64,000 bases of DNA, taken from contig NZ_BAABLF010000004.1 of NCBI RefSeq assembly GCF_039544205.1, positions 62,001-126,000 of the forward strand. Direction: 5' to 3'. Every line of letters starts with the position of its first letter. Position 1 is the stretch's first letter. The notes beneath the pieces are model-generated. The model had not been told where the DNA came from and searched no databases. It was given only the letters and a program-made list of their open reading frames with translations. This document shows positions 1-7,456 of this stretch, one piece after another. The position numbers and the translations under genes are program-made. This stretch comes from Ferrimonas gelatinilytica. Lineage in GTDB: Bacteria > Pseudomonadota > Gammaproteobacteria > Enterobacterales > Shewanellaceae.

Positions 1-342
1 ACTGGATTGCAGCGGCTGCACCACGAAAGGGAGTGAGTAGATCATCGACCCCACCACCAGACCGGAAAAGGAGAAGGCCAGGGTGGTGCCGGTGAGCGCC
101 TGGATCCACTGACCCGGAAGATAAAGCGGCGAGAAGAGCAGCAGCAGGTAGAAACCCAGTACCGTCGGCGGCAGGATCAGCGGCAGGGCGACCAGGGCCT
201 CCACCACGGGTCGCCAGCGGGCACGGCTGTGGGCCAGCCACCAGGCCAGCGGCGGGGTTACCAACAGCAGCAGTGCAGTACTGATCGCCGCCAGTTTCAG
301 GGTGATCCAGAGCGCTTCCAGATCAGCAGGATTAATGGTCAT
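1..342 (-). CDS. modB: ModB, molybdate ABC transporter permease (partial, 3' end outside window)
   Basis: Only the first ~114 codons are present; the frame runs off the left edge. The protein begins MTINPADLEALW, followed by hydrophobic segments and the stretch LPLILPPTVLGFYLLLLFSP, typical of the N-terminal membrane part of ModB permeases. It would form the inner-membrane channel for molybdate with ModA as periplasmic binding protein and an ATPase (ModC) that should lie further left. The ATG at 342 overlaps the end of modA by 11 bases, so the two are translationally coupled. Its position next to molybdoenzyme genes fits a role in supplying molybdenum cofactor. Confidence 0.88.
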   Translation of the reverse strand, partial: MTINPADLEALWITLKLAAISTALLLLVTPPLAWWLAHSRARWRPVVEALVALPLILPPTVLGFYLLLLFSPLYLPGQWIQALTGTTLAFSFSGLVVGSMIYSLPFVVQPLQSS

Positions 343-1060
343 CGGGGATGTTGTATCCAGCTTGAGACAGTAACTCGTTCTGAGCCAGTAGGAATTCCAG
401 CAGCGCTCCGGCCTCCTCGGGATGAGCGCTGCGGTTCAGCACCACCCCCTGCTGCGTCAGGCTACCGTGCCACTGGGGCGGGATAAGCCAGTACTGCTGG
501 GGCGGGATCCCGGCCGCCTTAAGCTGAGCCAGGGACACCAAACCGGCCGGGGCATTGCCACTTTGTACATACTGAAAGGTATGCAAAATGTTGTTGCCAC
601 GCACGACTTTTCCTTTGAGTTTGCTGAGTATATCAAGATGTTGTGCCGCCTGTTCGGCCGCCGCACCGTAGGGGGCGGTGCGGGGATTCGCCATCGCCAG
701 TCTCGACGACCAGTGGGTCAGCGTTGTCTCATCGGCCAGCCCACCGGGATTCCAGAATGCCAACACGCCCACCGCATAGTCACTCAGGGTCTCTTCTGAC
801 GCCAGCCCCTGTGCCACCAGTTGAGCCGGACGGAGATCGTCGGCGGCGAGGAAAAGATCGTAGGGCGCACCGTGGAGGATCTTGGTGTACAGCGCCCCGG
901 TGGCACCGGCGGAGATCTGAACCCGGTTGCCGGTCTGCGCCTCCCAGGCGGCCACCACCTGCTCCAGGGTGGACTTGAAGTTGGCCGCCACCGCCACCTT
1001 CAGCGTCGCTGCCTGGACCGGCAGACCCAACAGCAACAAAAGAGGGAGTAAAATTCGCAT
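332..1060 (-). CDS. modA: ModA, periplasmic molybdate-binding protein
   Basis: A 242-residue protein with a signal peptide (LLPLLLLLGLPVQA, cleavage before ATLKVAVAANF). It carries the ModA signatures: the VAVAANF strand, the SAGATGAL oxyanion-binding loop, the GAPYDLFLAAD segment and NPRTAPYGAAAEQ. It captures molybdate (or tungstate) in the periplasm for the ModBC transporter. It is the first gene of modA-modB, which overlap. The upstream Crp/Fnr-type gene ends 17 bases before modA begins on the same strand, so the three may be co-transcribed. A second, divergent ModA is encoded at 14853-15620, and the two probably serve different molybdoenzyme loci or conditions. Confidence 0.93.
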   Translation of the reverse strand: MRILLPLLLLLGLPVQAATLKVAVAANFKSTLEQVVAAWEAQTGNRVQISAGATGALYTKILHGAPYDLFLAADDLRPAQLVAQGLASEETLSDYAVGVLAFWNPGGLADETTLTHWSSRLAMANPRTAPYGAAAEQAAQHLDILSKLKGKVVRGNNILHTFQYVQSGNAPAGLVSLAQLKAAGIPPQQYWLIPPQWHGSLTQQGVVLNRSAHPEEAGALLEFLLAQNELLSQAGYNIPDDH

Positions 1061-1076
1061 CGATTTACACTTGTCC

Positions 1077-1793
1077 TTAAGAGGATTGAGGTTTGGCCCG
1101 GATCAGGTCGTAATGCCGACGGGCTTCACTGCCCATCTGCCCCTTCAGGGCGCCGTAGTCCACCAGTTCCAGTGAGCCATAGTGGTTGATCAGGATCTGC
1201 CGCTCACACAGCTCCGCCACCACCTTGGTGCAGTACTGTCGCGTTGTGCCTGTCATGGTACACAACTCATCCAGGGTGATGGGGATCACCCGCTCGTCAC
1301 GGCGCAGCCGCGCGGAGAAAATCATACAGAGGGTAAAAATAAGGTGCTCTTTCTTGCTCAAAATGGAACGCAGGAGAAGATGGTCCTCCACCGTGCGGGA
1401 GTAGCGGTTCTTTTTCTGCAAATAGAATTCGAGAAAGCCATCCTGTTGCCGACAGAGTCGATAAAGGGTTTCCAACCCTAACCACTCGAGTTCACTCTTT
1501 TCCAGCGCGCGGTGGGTGACGTTATTTTCCACCTCCCTGTTCACGCCCCGGGGGAAAATAAAGTGCCCGGAAAACAGCAGTTCGGTACTCGCCAGGGTAC
1601 CATCATGAAAACCCACCTGGCGCATCAGGGTTCCCTTGCGCAGCAGGGCCAGTCCGATCCCCAGAGACGAGGGGCACAGGGTTTCCCCCTTGGCGAGACT
1701 CAAACTGTGAATCATCCCCCCTAGCCGCTCGTTGCTGTCCAACCCCAAGGTTTCCAGTCGTTGCGGCAATGTCTCAGTAACCCAGTTGCCCAC
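1077..1793 (-). CDS. Crp/Fnr-family transcriptional regulator
   Basis: About 238 residues when read from the GTG at 1793, which has a GAGG motif 8 bases upstream; an in-frame GTG at 1868 would add 25 residues but has no ribosome-binding site. The C-terminal part has the Crp-type winged helix, with the helix-turn-helix around ITLDELCTMTGTTRQYCTKV. The N-terminal half is a degenerate cyclic-nucleotide-binding-like barrel. There is no clustered cysteine motif of the FNR [4Fe-4S] type, so direct oxygen sensing as in FNR is unlikely; the signal is unknown. It is divergent from dmsAB and directly upstream of modAB, so control of this molybdoenzyme/molybdate locus is a reasonable inference. Confidence 0.8.
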   Translation of the reverse strand: MGNWVTETLPQRLETLGLDSNERLGGMIHSLSLAKGETLCPSSLGIGLALLRKGTLMRQVGFHDGTLASTELLFSGHFIFPRGVNREVENNVTHRALEKSELEWLGLETLYRLCRQQDGFLEFYLQKKNRYSRTVEDHLLLRSILSKKEHLIFTLCMIFSARLRRDERVIPITLDELCTMTGTTRQYCTKVVAELCERQILINHYGSLELVDYGALKGQMGSEARRHYDLIRAKPQSS

Positions 1794-2140
1794 GACGATA
1801 ACCTCAAAAATACAGTTCAGTCGCAGGATAATGCCTGCCACATCCTCAAACAGTGACCCAACCTCCACTTAACAATAGTGGTATCTGAAACTCCACTTTT
1901 AACATCTGCACAGAAATTTAACCTGGGTCACAGATACCGATATCCCACTTACAGAATGCAAACAGGGTGACATTTTCTTTTCCCCGGGCCGGGATAATTC
2001 CGGCTTCTCCGGCTGGGATAGCAATACGCAGATAGAGAATAAAAACAGTTTTTATTTATCGGTGACCATAAAACTCGCTCTTTTTCCGCGCGTGTACCAA
2101 CAAGCCAAAAACCGAATCGCTTTAACCTTTGAGGTAACCT
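1794..2140. promoter_or_regulatory. Divergent control region between the Crp/Fnr gene and dmsA
   Basis: 347 bases with no gene. It holds a split inverted repeat (GGTATCTG at 1880-1887, CAGATACC at 1931-1938), two half-site-like tracts GGGTCACA and GGGTGACA, and an AT-rich perfect inverted repeat at 2038-2056. No canonical FNR site (TTGAT-N4-ATCAA) was found by eye. dmsA has a GAGGT ribosome-binding site just before its ATG at 2141. Confidence 0.45.
2038..2056. repeat. Perfect AT-rich inverted repeat upstream of dmsA
   Basis: AATAAAAAC, one spacer base, GTTTTTATT: 9-base arms with a 1-base centre, ending about 85 bases before the dmsA start. Such compact symmetry suits a dimeric regulator better than an RNA hairpin, because the loop would be too small without opening A-T pairs. 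The function is unproven. Confidence 0.5.
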
Positions 2141-4603
2141 ATGCAACGTCGTGAGTTTCTAAAGCTGAGTGCGACCGCAGGCGCCGTTTCCTACCTGACG
2201 GCCTGTGGCAGTAGTAAGAAAGAGACTGTGATCCCGGAGCTGCCCGCCGATCAGCAGGTGAACTATTCCGCCTGCCTGGTGAACTGTGGCTCCAACTGTC
2301 CACTGAGGGTGATCAGCCAGGACGGACGTATCCTCCGTGTGGAAACCGACCACTCCGGCACCGACCAATACGGTGATCACCAGGTGCGCGCCTGTCTGCG
2401 TGGCCGCTCAATCAAGCAGCGAACCTATGCGGCCGACCGGCTCAAGACGCCCATGAAACGCAAAGCCGGCACCAAGCGGGGCGATGGTCAGTACGAGGAG
2501 ATCAGTTGGGACCAGGCGTTCCAGGAGATCGGCAGCAAGGTGATGGAGCTGCAAGCCTCCCACGGCCCCCGCGCCATCTACCACCACTACGGTACGGGTG
2601 CCTACTACGGCTTCGCCAGCAGTGCCTGCATCCACCGCGCCCTCAACCTGTCCGGCGGCCACCTGGGCTACTACGGCAACTACTCCTGGGCCGCGCTCAA
2701 TGTCGCCGGCCCTGCCACCTTTGGCACCGGCGGCACCAGCGGCACCCGGTTGTCGGAGATCGTGCACTCCGATCTGGTGGTGGGCTTCGGCTTCAACCCC
2801 TTCGAGATCCGGATGTCCGGCTCCGGTGAGCAGATCGACTTCCTCAACGCCATGGAGCAGCGTCGCGCCAACAACCAGCCTCTGGATGTGATCATCATCG
2901 ATCCTCGCTACACCGACACCAACCTGGGGAAAGAGGACCAGTGGCTACCGATCCGTCCCGGGACCGATGGGGCCCTGGCCGAGGCGATCGCCTACCTGAT
3001 GATCAGCTCCGGCTGGGTCGAGCAAAACTCCAAGGCGTTCTTGGACAAGTACGCCATCGGTTACGACAGGGCCTCCCTGGAGCAGGCGAAGCTGGATAAC
3101 CCGGAGTACGCCGAGCTCATCGACTCCGATGAGAACTACCACGACTACATCATGGGGCTGGGCCGGTACGCCGAGCAGGGCCCCCGTACCGCCGAGTGGG
3201 CCGCCGCCCGATGCGGTATCCCGGTCAACCAGATCCAGGCCCTGGCCGATAAGATCATGGCGGCCCAGACCCCCTACATCACCATCGGTGCCGGCTGTAA
3301 CCGCCACGCCTGTGGCGAGCAGACCATGCGCGCCCTCTACATGCTGCCGATTCTCACCGGCAAGCTGGGTGAACACGGAGTCAACAGCGGCGAACTGCCG
3401 GCCAACTTCAGCCTGGGCGCCAGCGGCATGAGCGCCGGCAGCAACCCCGAATCCGCCCGCATCAGCTTCCACACCTGGGCCGAAGCGATCGAGCGCGGCG
3501 AAGAGATGACCGCCACCACCGACGCTGTCAAAGGCCTGGAAGCGGGCGAGAAGCTGGGCACCAACATCAAGGCGGTGTTCTCCTCCTCCGGCAACGCCCT
3601 GATCAACCAGCACTCCGACATCAACCACACCCGGGCGATCCTGGAGGATGAGTCCAAGTGCGAGATGATCGTTGTCACCGACTGCTGGATGACTGCCTCG
3701 GCGAAGATGGCGGACTACATCCTGCCGGACACCACCTGGGTAGAATCCAATGACCTGGCCAACGACAGCTACGCCTCCGGTGAGACCGGCTACCTGACCT
3801 TCCTCAGCAGCGGCATCGAGCCGATGTACAACTGCCGTAACCTCTACCAGATCGGCCTGGGCTTGGCCAAAGTGTTCGGCCAGGAAGCGGCCTACACCGA
3901 GGGGCGCACTGAGCAGGAGTGGCTTGAACATCTTTACCAGGGAACCCGCGAACGCAACCCTGAGCTCAGCCTCCCTGCGACCTATACCGAGGCGCAGAAA
4001 CTGGGCTTTGTGCGTCGCCACAGCCCAAAGACCCACGTCGCGCTTCGAAGCTTCATCAAGGAGGGCCAGCCGCTGAACACCCCTTCAGGGAAGATCGAGA
4101 TCTTCTCCCTCGATTGGGCCCGCAAGCGTGATGAGTGGACCCCACTGTCCGACAAGGCATTTGACCAGATCACCCCGCTACCCCACTACACCGAAGCCTG
4201 GCAGGGCTTCGAAGATGCGGAGACCCGGGACGAGTATCCGCTGCAGATCGTGGGATACCACACCAAGGGCCGTACCCACTCCAGCTACCACAATGTCGAG
4301 TGGCTGCGCGAAGCGGTGGAAGACGCCGCCTGGTTCAACCCCGTCGATGCTGCCAAGTACGGCGTCCGGGGCGGCCAGACGGTGACCCTGAGCAGTCCAC
4401 AAGGGGCGATCCGGGTGCGTGCCAAGATCACCCCCCGGGTGATGGTGGGCGTAGTCGCCATGGCCCAGGGTGCCTGGTACAAGGGCAGCACCGCCGGTGC
4501 CGTGGATGCCGGGGGCTGCCTCAACACCCTGACCAAGTACCATCCGCTGCCGGTATCCAAGGGCAACCCCCAGCACACCGTCCGCGTAAAAGTGACCGCT
4601 TAA
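2141..4603 (+). CDS. dmsA: DmsA-family molybdopterin oxidoreductase, Tat lipoprotein
   Basis: An 820-residue catalytic subunit of the DMSO reductase family. The N-terminus has a twin-arginine motif (RREFLKL, residues 3-9) followed by a lipobox LTAC with the lipidated cysteine at residue 22 and glycine at +2. The [4Fe-4S] ligands are Cys45, Cys49, Cys53 and Cys85 in the DmsA-type context VNCGSNCPLR and RACLRGRS. Ser182 in GNYSWA aligns with the molybdenum-ligating serine of DmsA. It should take electrons from DmsB and reduce an S- or N-oxide at or outside the cell envelope. It is the first gene of dmsA-dmsB-torD; no DmsC anchor follows. The exact substrate cannot be read from sequence, so DMSO is only the default. 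Confidence 0.9.
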   Translation: MQRREFLKLSATAGAVSYLTACGSSKKETVIPELPADQQVNYSACLVNCGSNCPLRVISQDGRILRVETDHSGTDQYGDHQVRACLRGRSIKQRTYAADRLKTPMKRKAGTKRGDGQYEEISWDQAFQEIGSKVMELQASHGPRAIYHHYGTGAYYGFASSACIHRALNLSGGHLGYYGNYSWAALNVAGPATFGTGGTSGTRLSEIVHSDLVVGFGFNPFEIRMSGSGEQIDFLNAMEQRRANNQPLDVIIIDPRYTDTNLGKEDQWLPIRPGTDGALAEAIAYLMISSGWVEQNSKAFLDKYAIGYDRASLEQAKLDNPEYAELIDSDENYHDYIMGLGRYAEQGPRTAEWAAARCGIPVNQIQALADKIMAAQTPYITIGAGCNRHACGEQTMRALYMLPILTGKLGEHGVNSGELPANFSLGASGMSAGSNPESARISFHTWAEAIERGEEMTATTDAVKGLEAGEKLGTNIKAVFSSSGNALINQHSDINHTRAILEDESKCEMIVVTDCWMTASAKMADYILPDTTWVESNDLANDSYASGETGYLTFLSSGIEPMYNCRNLYQIGLGLAKVFGQEAAYTEGRTEQEWLEHLYQGTRERNPELSLPATYTEAQKLGFVRRHSPKTHVALRSFIKEGQPLNTPSGKIEIFSLDWARKRDEWTPLSDKAFDQITPLPHYTEAWQGFEDAETRDEYPLQIVGYHTKGRTHSSYHNVEWLREAVEDAAWFNPVDAAKYGVRGGQTVTLSSPQGAIRVRAKITPRVMVGVVAMAQGAWYKGSTAGAVDAGGCLNTLTKYHPLPVSKGNPQHTVRVKVTA

Positions 4604-4622
4604 GATTTTGGAGAGAGTGACC

Positions 4623-5240
4623 ATGAACGAGAACAAGCAGTACGGCTTTTACGTCGACACCAGCAAGTGCACCGGCTGCAAAACCTGCCACGTCTCCTGC
4701 AAAGATCGCAAAGATCTGCCCAAAGACGTGAAATGGCGCCGGGTCTATGAATACGCCGGCGGCAACTGGCAGGAGAACGGGGACGGGACTGTCGAGCAGA
4801 ACATCTTCAGCTACTACGTCTCCATCGGCTGTAACCACTGCAGCAACCCGTTGTGTGTCAAAGCCTGCCCGACCGGCGCTATGTACAAGCGCCGCAGCGA
4901 CGGCCTGGTACACGTGGACCAGGGGATCTGCATCGGCTGTGAGGCCTGTGCCCGTGCCTGCCCCTACGATGCCCCGCAGATCGACAGAGATCGCGGCGTG
5001 ATGACCAAGTGCGACGGTTGCCACGAGCGCCTGGCCCTGGGGCGCAAGCCGATCTGTGTCGAATCCTGCCCCCTGCGTGCGCTGGATTTCGGCCCCATCG
5101 AGGAGCTGCGGGCGCAGTACGGCAGCAACGCCGACATCAATCCGCTGCCCGCCTCCAGCACCACGGAGCCAAACCTGTGCATTAAGCGCAACCGCAACGC
5201 GCGCTCCGGTGGCCAGGTACTGAACTGGTTCGAAGTGTAA
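4623..5240 (+). CDS. dmsB: DmsB-family four-cluster ferredoxin subunit
   Basis: A 205-residue iron-sulfur protein with four ferredoxin-like cysteine groups: CTGCKTCHVSC near the N-terminus, CNHCSNPLCVKAC, CIGCEACARAC, and a C-terminal CDGCHERL plus CVESCPLRAL group. It relays electrons to the DmsA partner. It has no export signal and is expected to be carried through Tat with DmsA. The ATG at 4623 is chosen because GGAGAG lies about 8 bases upstream; an earlier TTG at 4608 would place that motif inside the gene. It begins 19 bases after dmsA ends. The electron donor is not encoded nearby because the membrane subunit DmsC is missing. Confidence 0.93.
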   Translation: MNENKQYGFYVDTSKCTGCKTCHVSCKDRKDLPKDVKWRRVYEYAGGNWQENGDGTVEQNIFSYYVSIGCNHCSNPLCVKACPTGAMYKRRSDGLVHVDQGICIGCEACARACPYDAPQIDRDRGVMTKCDGCHERLALGRKPICVESCPLRALDFGPIEELRAQYGSNADINPLPASSTTEPNLCIKRNRNARSGGQVLNWFEV

Positions 5241-5246
5241 GTCCCG

Positions 5247-5276
5247 GCAGGGGGCGGGCGATCATCCGTCCCCTGC
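5247..5276 (+). other. RNA hairpin between dmsB and the torD-like gene
   Basis: GCAGGGGGCGG pairs with CCGTCCCCTGC (11 pairs including one G-U, loop of 8 bases), followed only by TCTT. Without a proper U-run it is a weak terminator at most. It is more likely a message-stability or partial-termination element that lowers chaperone expression relative to dmsAB. Confidence 0.5.
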
Positions 5277-5282
5277 TCTTCT

Positions 5283-5298
5283 CAACGTCATGACGTTG
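5283..5298. repeat. 16-base perfect palindrome at the torD-like ribosome-binding site
   Basis: The sequence CAACGTCATGACGTTG is fully self-complementary and its last base is the first G of the GGAG ribosome-binding site for the ATG at 5307. It could be a protein site or a feature of the mRNA; nothing in the sequence decides between them. Confidence 0.5.
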
Positions 5299-5306
5299 GA
5301 GACCCC

Positions 5307-5915
5307 ATGAGAGACCTCTTTCCCTATGCAGCCGCCGCCTGTGGCGTTCTGCACAACGTGTTTTATCCCAAACCCAACCCCGCCTTTCTGGCGGAGCTGA
5401 CCGATTCCGGCCTGCTGGCGCAGTGGCCCGGTTTTGGCCAGGACCCGGCCGATGCCGTGGCGTCCATTCTCGACAGCCTCAAGCAAGATGACTTCGATGC
5501 CATCGAGCGGGACTATTACCAGCTGTTTGTCGGCCCGGGTGGGATGGCCGCCTACCCCTGGGGATCCGTCTACACCGACAAGGAGAACCTGGTGTTTGGC
5601 GACACCACCCTGGCCTGGCAGCAGTTTTGCCAGCAGCAGGGGCTCACCTTCGAGCTTGACCATAATGAGCCCCAGGATCACATCGGTCTTATCCTGGCGG
5701 TCCTCTCTCAGCTGTTCGAACAGGGAGACGAAACCGCCATCATGACCCTGCTGTCCGACCACCTGCTGCCCTGGAGCCACCGATTCACCGAGGCGGTCAC
5801 GACCCAGGCGCACACCGGGTTTTACCGGGGCTTTGGCCAGCTGACCGCCCTGCTCCTTGCCGACTGGCAGCAGCGACTGGAGGTGACTCCAGCGCCCCTC
5901 ACGCTGTATCGATGA
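5307..5915 (+). CDS. TorD/DmsD-family molybdoenzyme chaperone
   Basis: A 202-residue cytoplasmic all-helical protein. It contains the family signatures YYQLFVGPGG...YPWGSVYTDKE and HNEPQDHIGLILAVLSQL, then LLPWSHRF. Members bind the twin-arginine leader and apo-form of their partner reductase until the molybdenum cofactor is inserted. Its partner is presumably the DmsA encoded upstream in the same unit. It lies 66 bases after dmsB, with a hairpin and a palindrome in the gap, and is followed by a strong terminator. It could equally be named DmsD; the two families are not separated here. Confidence 0.88.
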   Translation: MRDLFPYAAAACGVLHNVFYPKPNPAFLAELTDSGLLAQWPGFGQDPADAVASILDSLKQDDFDAIERDYYQLFVGPGGMAAYPWGSVYTDKENLVFGDTTLAWQQFCQQQGLTFELDHNEPQDHIGLILAVLSQLFEQGDETAIMTLLSDHLLPWSHRFTEAVTTQAHTGFYRGFGQLTALLLADWQQRLEVTPAPLTLYR

Positions 5916-5956
5916 GTGCCGTCCCGGCGACCATCCCGGGCACGCACGCCAACACA

Positions 5957-5989
5957 CCGCCTGTCCGGATCACCGGCAGGCGGTTTTTT
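5957..5989 (+). terminator. Intrinsic terminator of dmsA-dmsB-torD
   Basis: CCGCCTG and CAGGCGG arms enclose a further CCGG/CCGG pairing (one bulged T), followed directly by six T residues. It closes the operon 41 bases after the chaperone gene. Confidence 0.9.
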
Positions 5990-6059
5990 CTCGGTCGGCA
6001 AGGGGTACACTGCCCTTTAAGATGCGCAGACGCATCCCCTCAAGCACGGGAGTCGGATC

Positions 6060-6323
6060 ATGTCACCGGAGATCACCATAGGGCTGGCCATTGCACTGGG
6101 CCTCGTCATCATCATCGGCATCAAGGTGGGGTTGCATCGGGTGGTCCGGTTTAAGATGGATGAGAGCGCCATCCAGGCCTGCCTGAAGGCGCAACCCGAA
6201 GGAGAAACCGTCAGCGCCATCGCCAACCTCACCGGGATCGATGAAGCTCGGGTCGAGGCGGTGTGCCAACAGAGCAAGGGGATCCAGCCCGACGGCGGTA
6301 AGCGCTGGCGTCTGGATACCTGA
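6060..6323 (+). CDS. Small single-pass membrane protein of unknown function
   Basis: An 87-residue protein, not recognised. Residues ~5-25 (ITIGLAIALGLVIIIGIKVGL) form one membrane segment. The rest is a soluble tail with a helical part resembling a small winged-helix or swap-type fold (AIQACLKAQPEGETVSAIANLTGIDEARVEAVC), ending GGKRWRLDT. The ATG at 6060 has a GGGAG upstream. It stands alone after the dms terminator and converges on the LysR gene. The codon use looks normal and the membrane-plus-amphipathic layout argues for a real gene. Confidence 0.65.
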   Translation: MSPEITIGLAIALGLVIIIGIKVGLHRVVRFKMDESAIQACLKAQPEGETVSAIANLTGIDEARVEAVCQQSKGIQPDGGKRWRLDT

Positions 6324-6365
6324 GACCGGACCACCTGCCCCACCCTCTAACGGCACAATGCCGCG

Positions 6366-7274
6366 TTAACGCTTCCGCCAACTGGCAATGAACGCCTCGC
6401 CGGCAGCGGTCAGGGTACCGGGATCGTAGATGGCGTAGAGCCCCGCCTCGATGCGCTCCTTGAGCGGAACAAACCGGACCTGCTCCCAACGGTGGTTGGT
6501 GAAGCTGGACGGGACTATGGTGACATGGCCGCTATAGCCGATGAACGCCATCAGGGTGCCGGGCTCTACGAACTCCTTACCGATTCTTGGCAACACCCCC
6601 TGCTTGCGACACTGCGCCAGGAAGAGATCCCCCGAGGCGGAGTTCATGCGACTGAGCATACTTATCTCACAGTCCCGGAGATCCTCCAGCGACAGTCTGG
6701 CACGACCAGCGAGGGGGTGACCCTCCGCCATCGCCACCACGAACGCCTCTTCGGTCAGGGCAGTGGCGCTGAGAGGGTGGATATTCATCGCATCGGCGAA
6801 GCGCACCAGCCCCATGTCGATGCGGCCCTCCTGGAGCCAACGTTTCTGCGCCTGGGGCGGCAGCTCCTTCAGATCCAACTGCATATCCGGGTGTCGCTGC
6901 TGGAAACGGGTCAGTCGGCTGCCGAGCCCGGACCAGAAGGCCGAGCTGACCAACCCCATCTTGAGGGCAGTTCCCTGCGCCTGCCCCGCCCGTCGAACCC
7001 GGTTTAAGCCATGGTCCATCACCTGGAACAGGTGCCCACATTCGCTTTGCAACGCCTGCCCCGCCTCGGTCAGTTCCACGTTTCGGGAATCCCGGTGAAA
7101 CAGGGTTACCCCCAGCAGGGCTTCGAGCTCCTTAATCTGGTTGCTCAGGGGGGAGGGGGTGATGTTGAGCTGCTGCGCCGCCCGGCCAAAGTGGCGGACT
7201 TGGGACAGCACGAAAAAGTAGCGCAGCATCCTCAGGGTCAGCTTATCGCTGGGCAGGGGGGTATCGTGATTCAT
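6366..7274 (-). CDS. LysR-family transcriptional regulator, divergent from xapA
   Basis: About 302 residues from the ATG at 7274. A longer frame reaches 7358, but the extra 28 residues precede the conserved LTLRMLRYFFVLSQ start of LysR helix 1. The N-terminal helix-turn-helix includes HFGRAAQQLNITPSPLSNQIKELEALLG, and the rest is a periplasmic-binding-protein-like effector domain. It is transcribed away from the nucleoside genes, the arrangement of a local LysR regulator. In E. coli xapR is also a LysR gene beside xapAB, so a purine nucleoside such as xanthosine is a plausible effector, but that is inference. A 9-base-arm inverted repeat lies just before its start codon. Confidence 0.85.
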   Translation of the reverse strand: MNHDTPLPSDKLTLRMLRYFFVLSQVRHFGRAAQQLNITPSPLSNQIKELEALLGVTLFHRDSRNVELTEAGQALQSECGHLFQVMDHGLNRVRRAGQAQGTALKMGLVSSAFWSGLGSRLTRFQQRHPDMQLDLKELPPQAQKRWLQEGRIDMGLVRFADAMNIHPLSATALTEEAFVVAMAEGHPLAGRARLSLEDLRDCEISMLSRMNSASGDLFLAQCRKQGVLPRIGKEFVEPGTLMAFIGYSGHVTIVPSSFTNHRWEQVRFVPLKERIEAGLYAIYDPGTLTAAGEAFIASWRKR

Positions 7275-7275
7275 C

Positions 7276-7299
7276 GAAAGTTCCACAGGCGGAACTTTC
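7276..7299. repeat. Inverted repeat immediately upstream of the LysR start codon
   Basis: Perfect arms GAAAGTTCC (7276-7284) and GGAACTTTC (7291-7299) with a 6-base spacer end one base before the ATG at 7274. In the mRNA this would fold into a hairpin that includes the weak ribosome-binding site; as DNA it could be an autoregulatory operator. Confidence 0.55.
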
Positions 7300-7394
7300 C
7301 ACTGCAACGCGCCGGACGTGGCGGGTGGCAGACGTTCGTTCCGCAAACCTATCGACATATTGTACTGAAAAACAGAATGATCAGGGGGAATTTA

Positions 7395-7428
7395 GCAACG
7401 TTCTCGAGAAGGTTCTCTGCTACGTTGC
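7395..7428. promoter_or_regulatory. Nested palindromes in the LysR-xapA intergenic region
   Basis: GCAACGT (7395-7401) and ACGTTGC (7422-7428) form 7-base arms. Inside lies the perfect palindrome TTCTCGAGAA (7401-7410). The cluster sits 29-62 bases before xapA, where a LysR activator would bind. No experiment supports this here. Confidence 0.45.
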
Positions 7429-7456
7429 GAGCTCCGGCAACCTCTGAGGAAAAATA

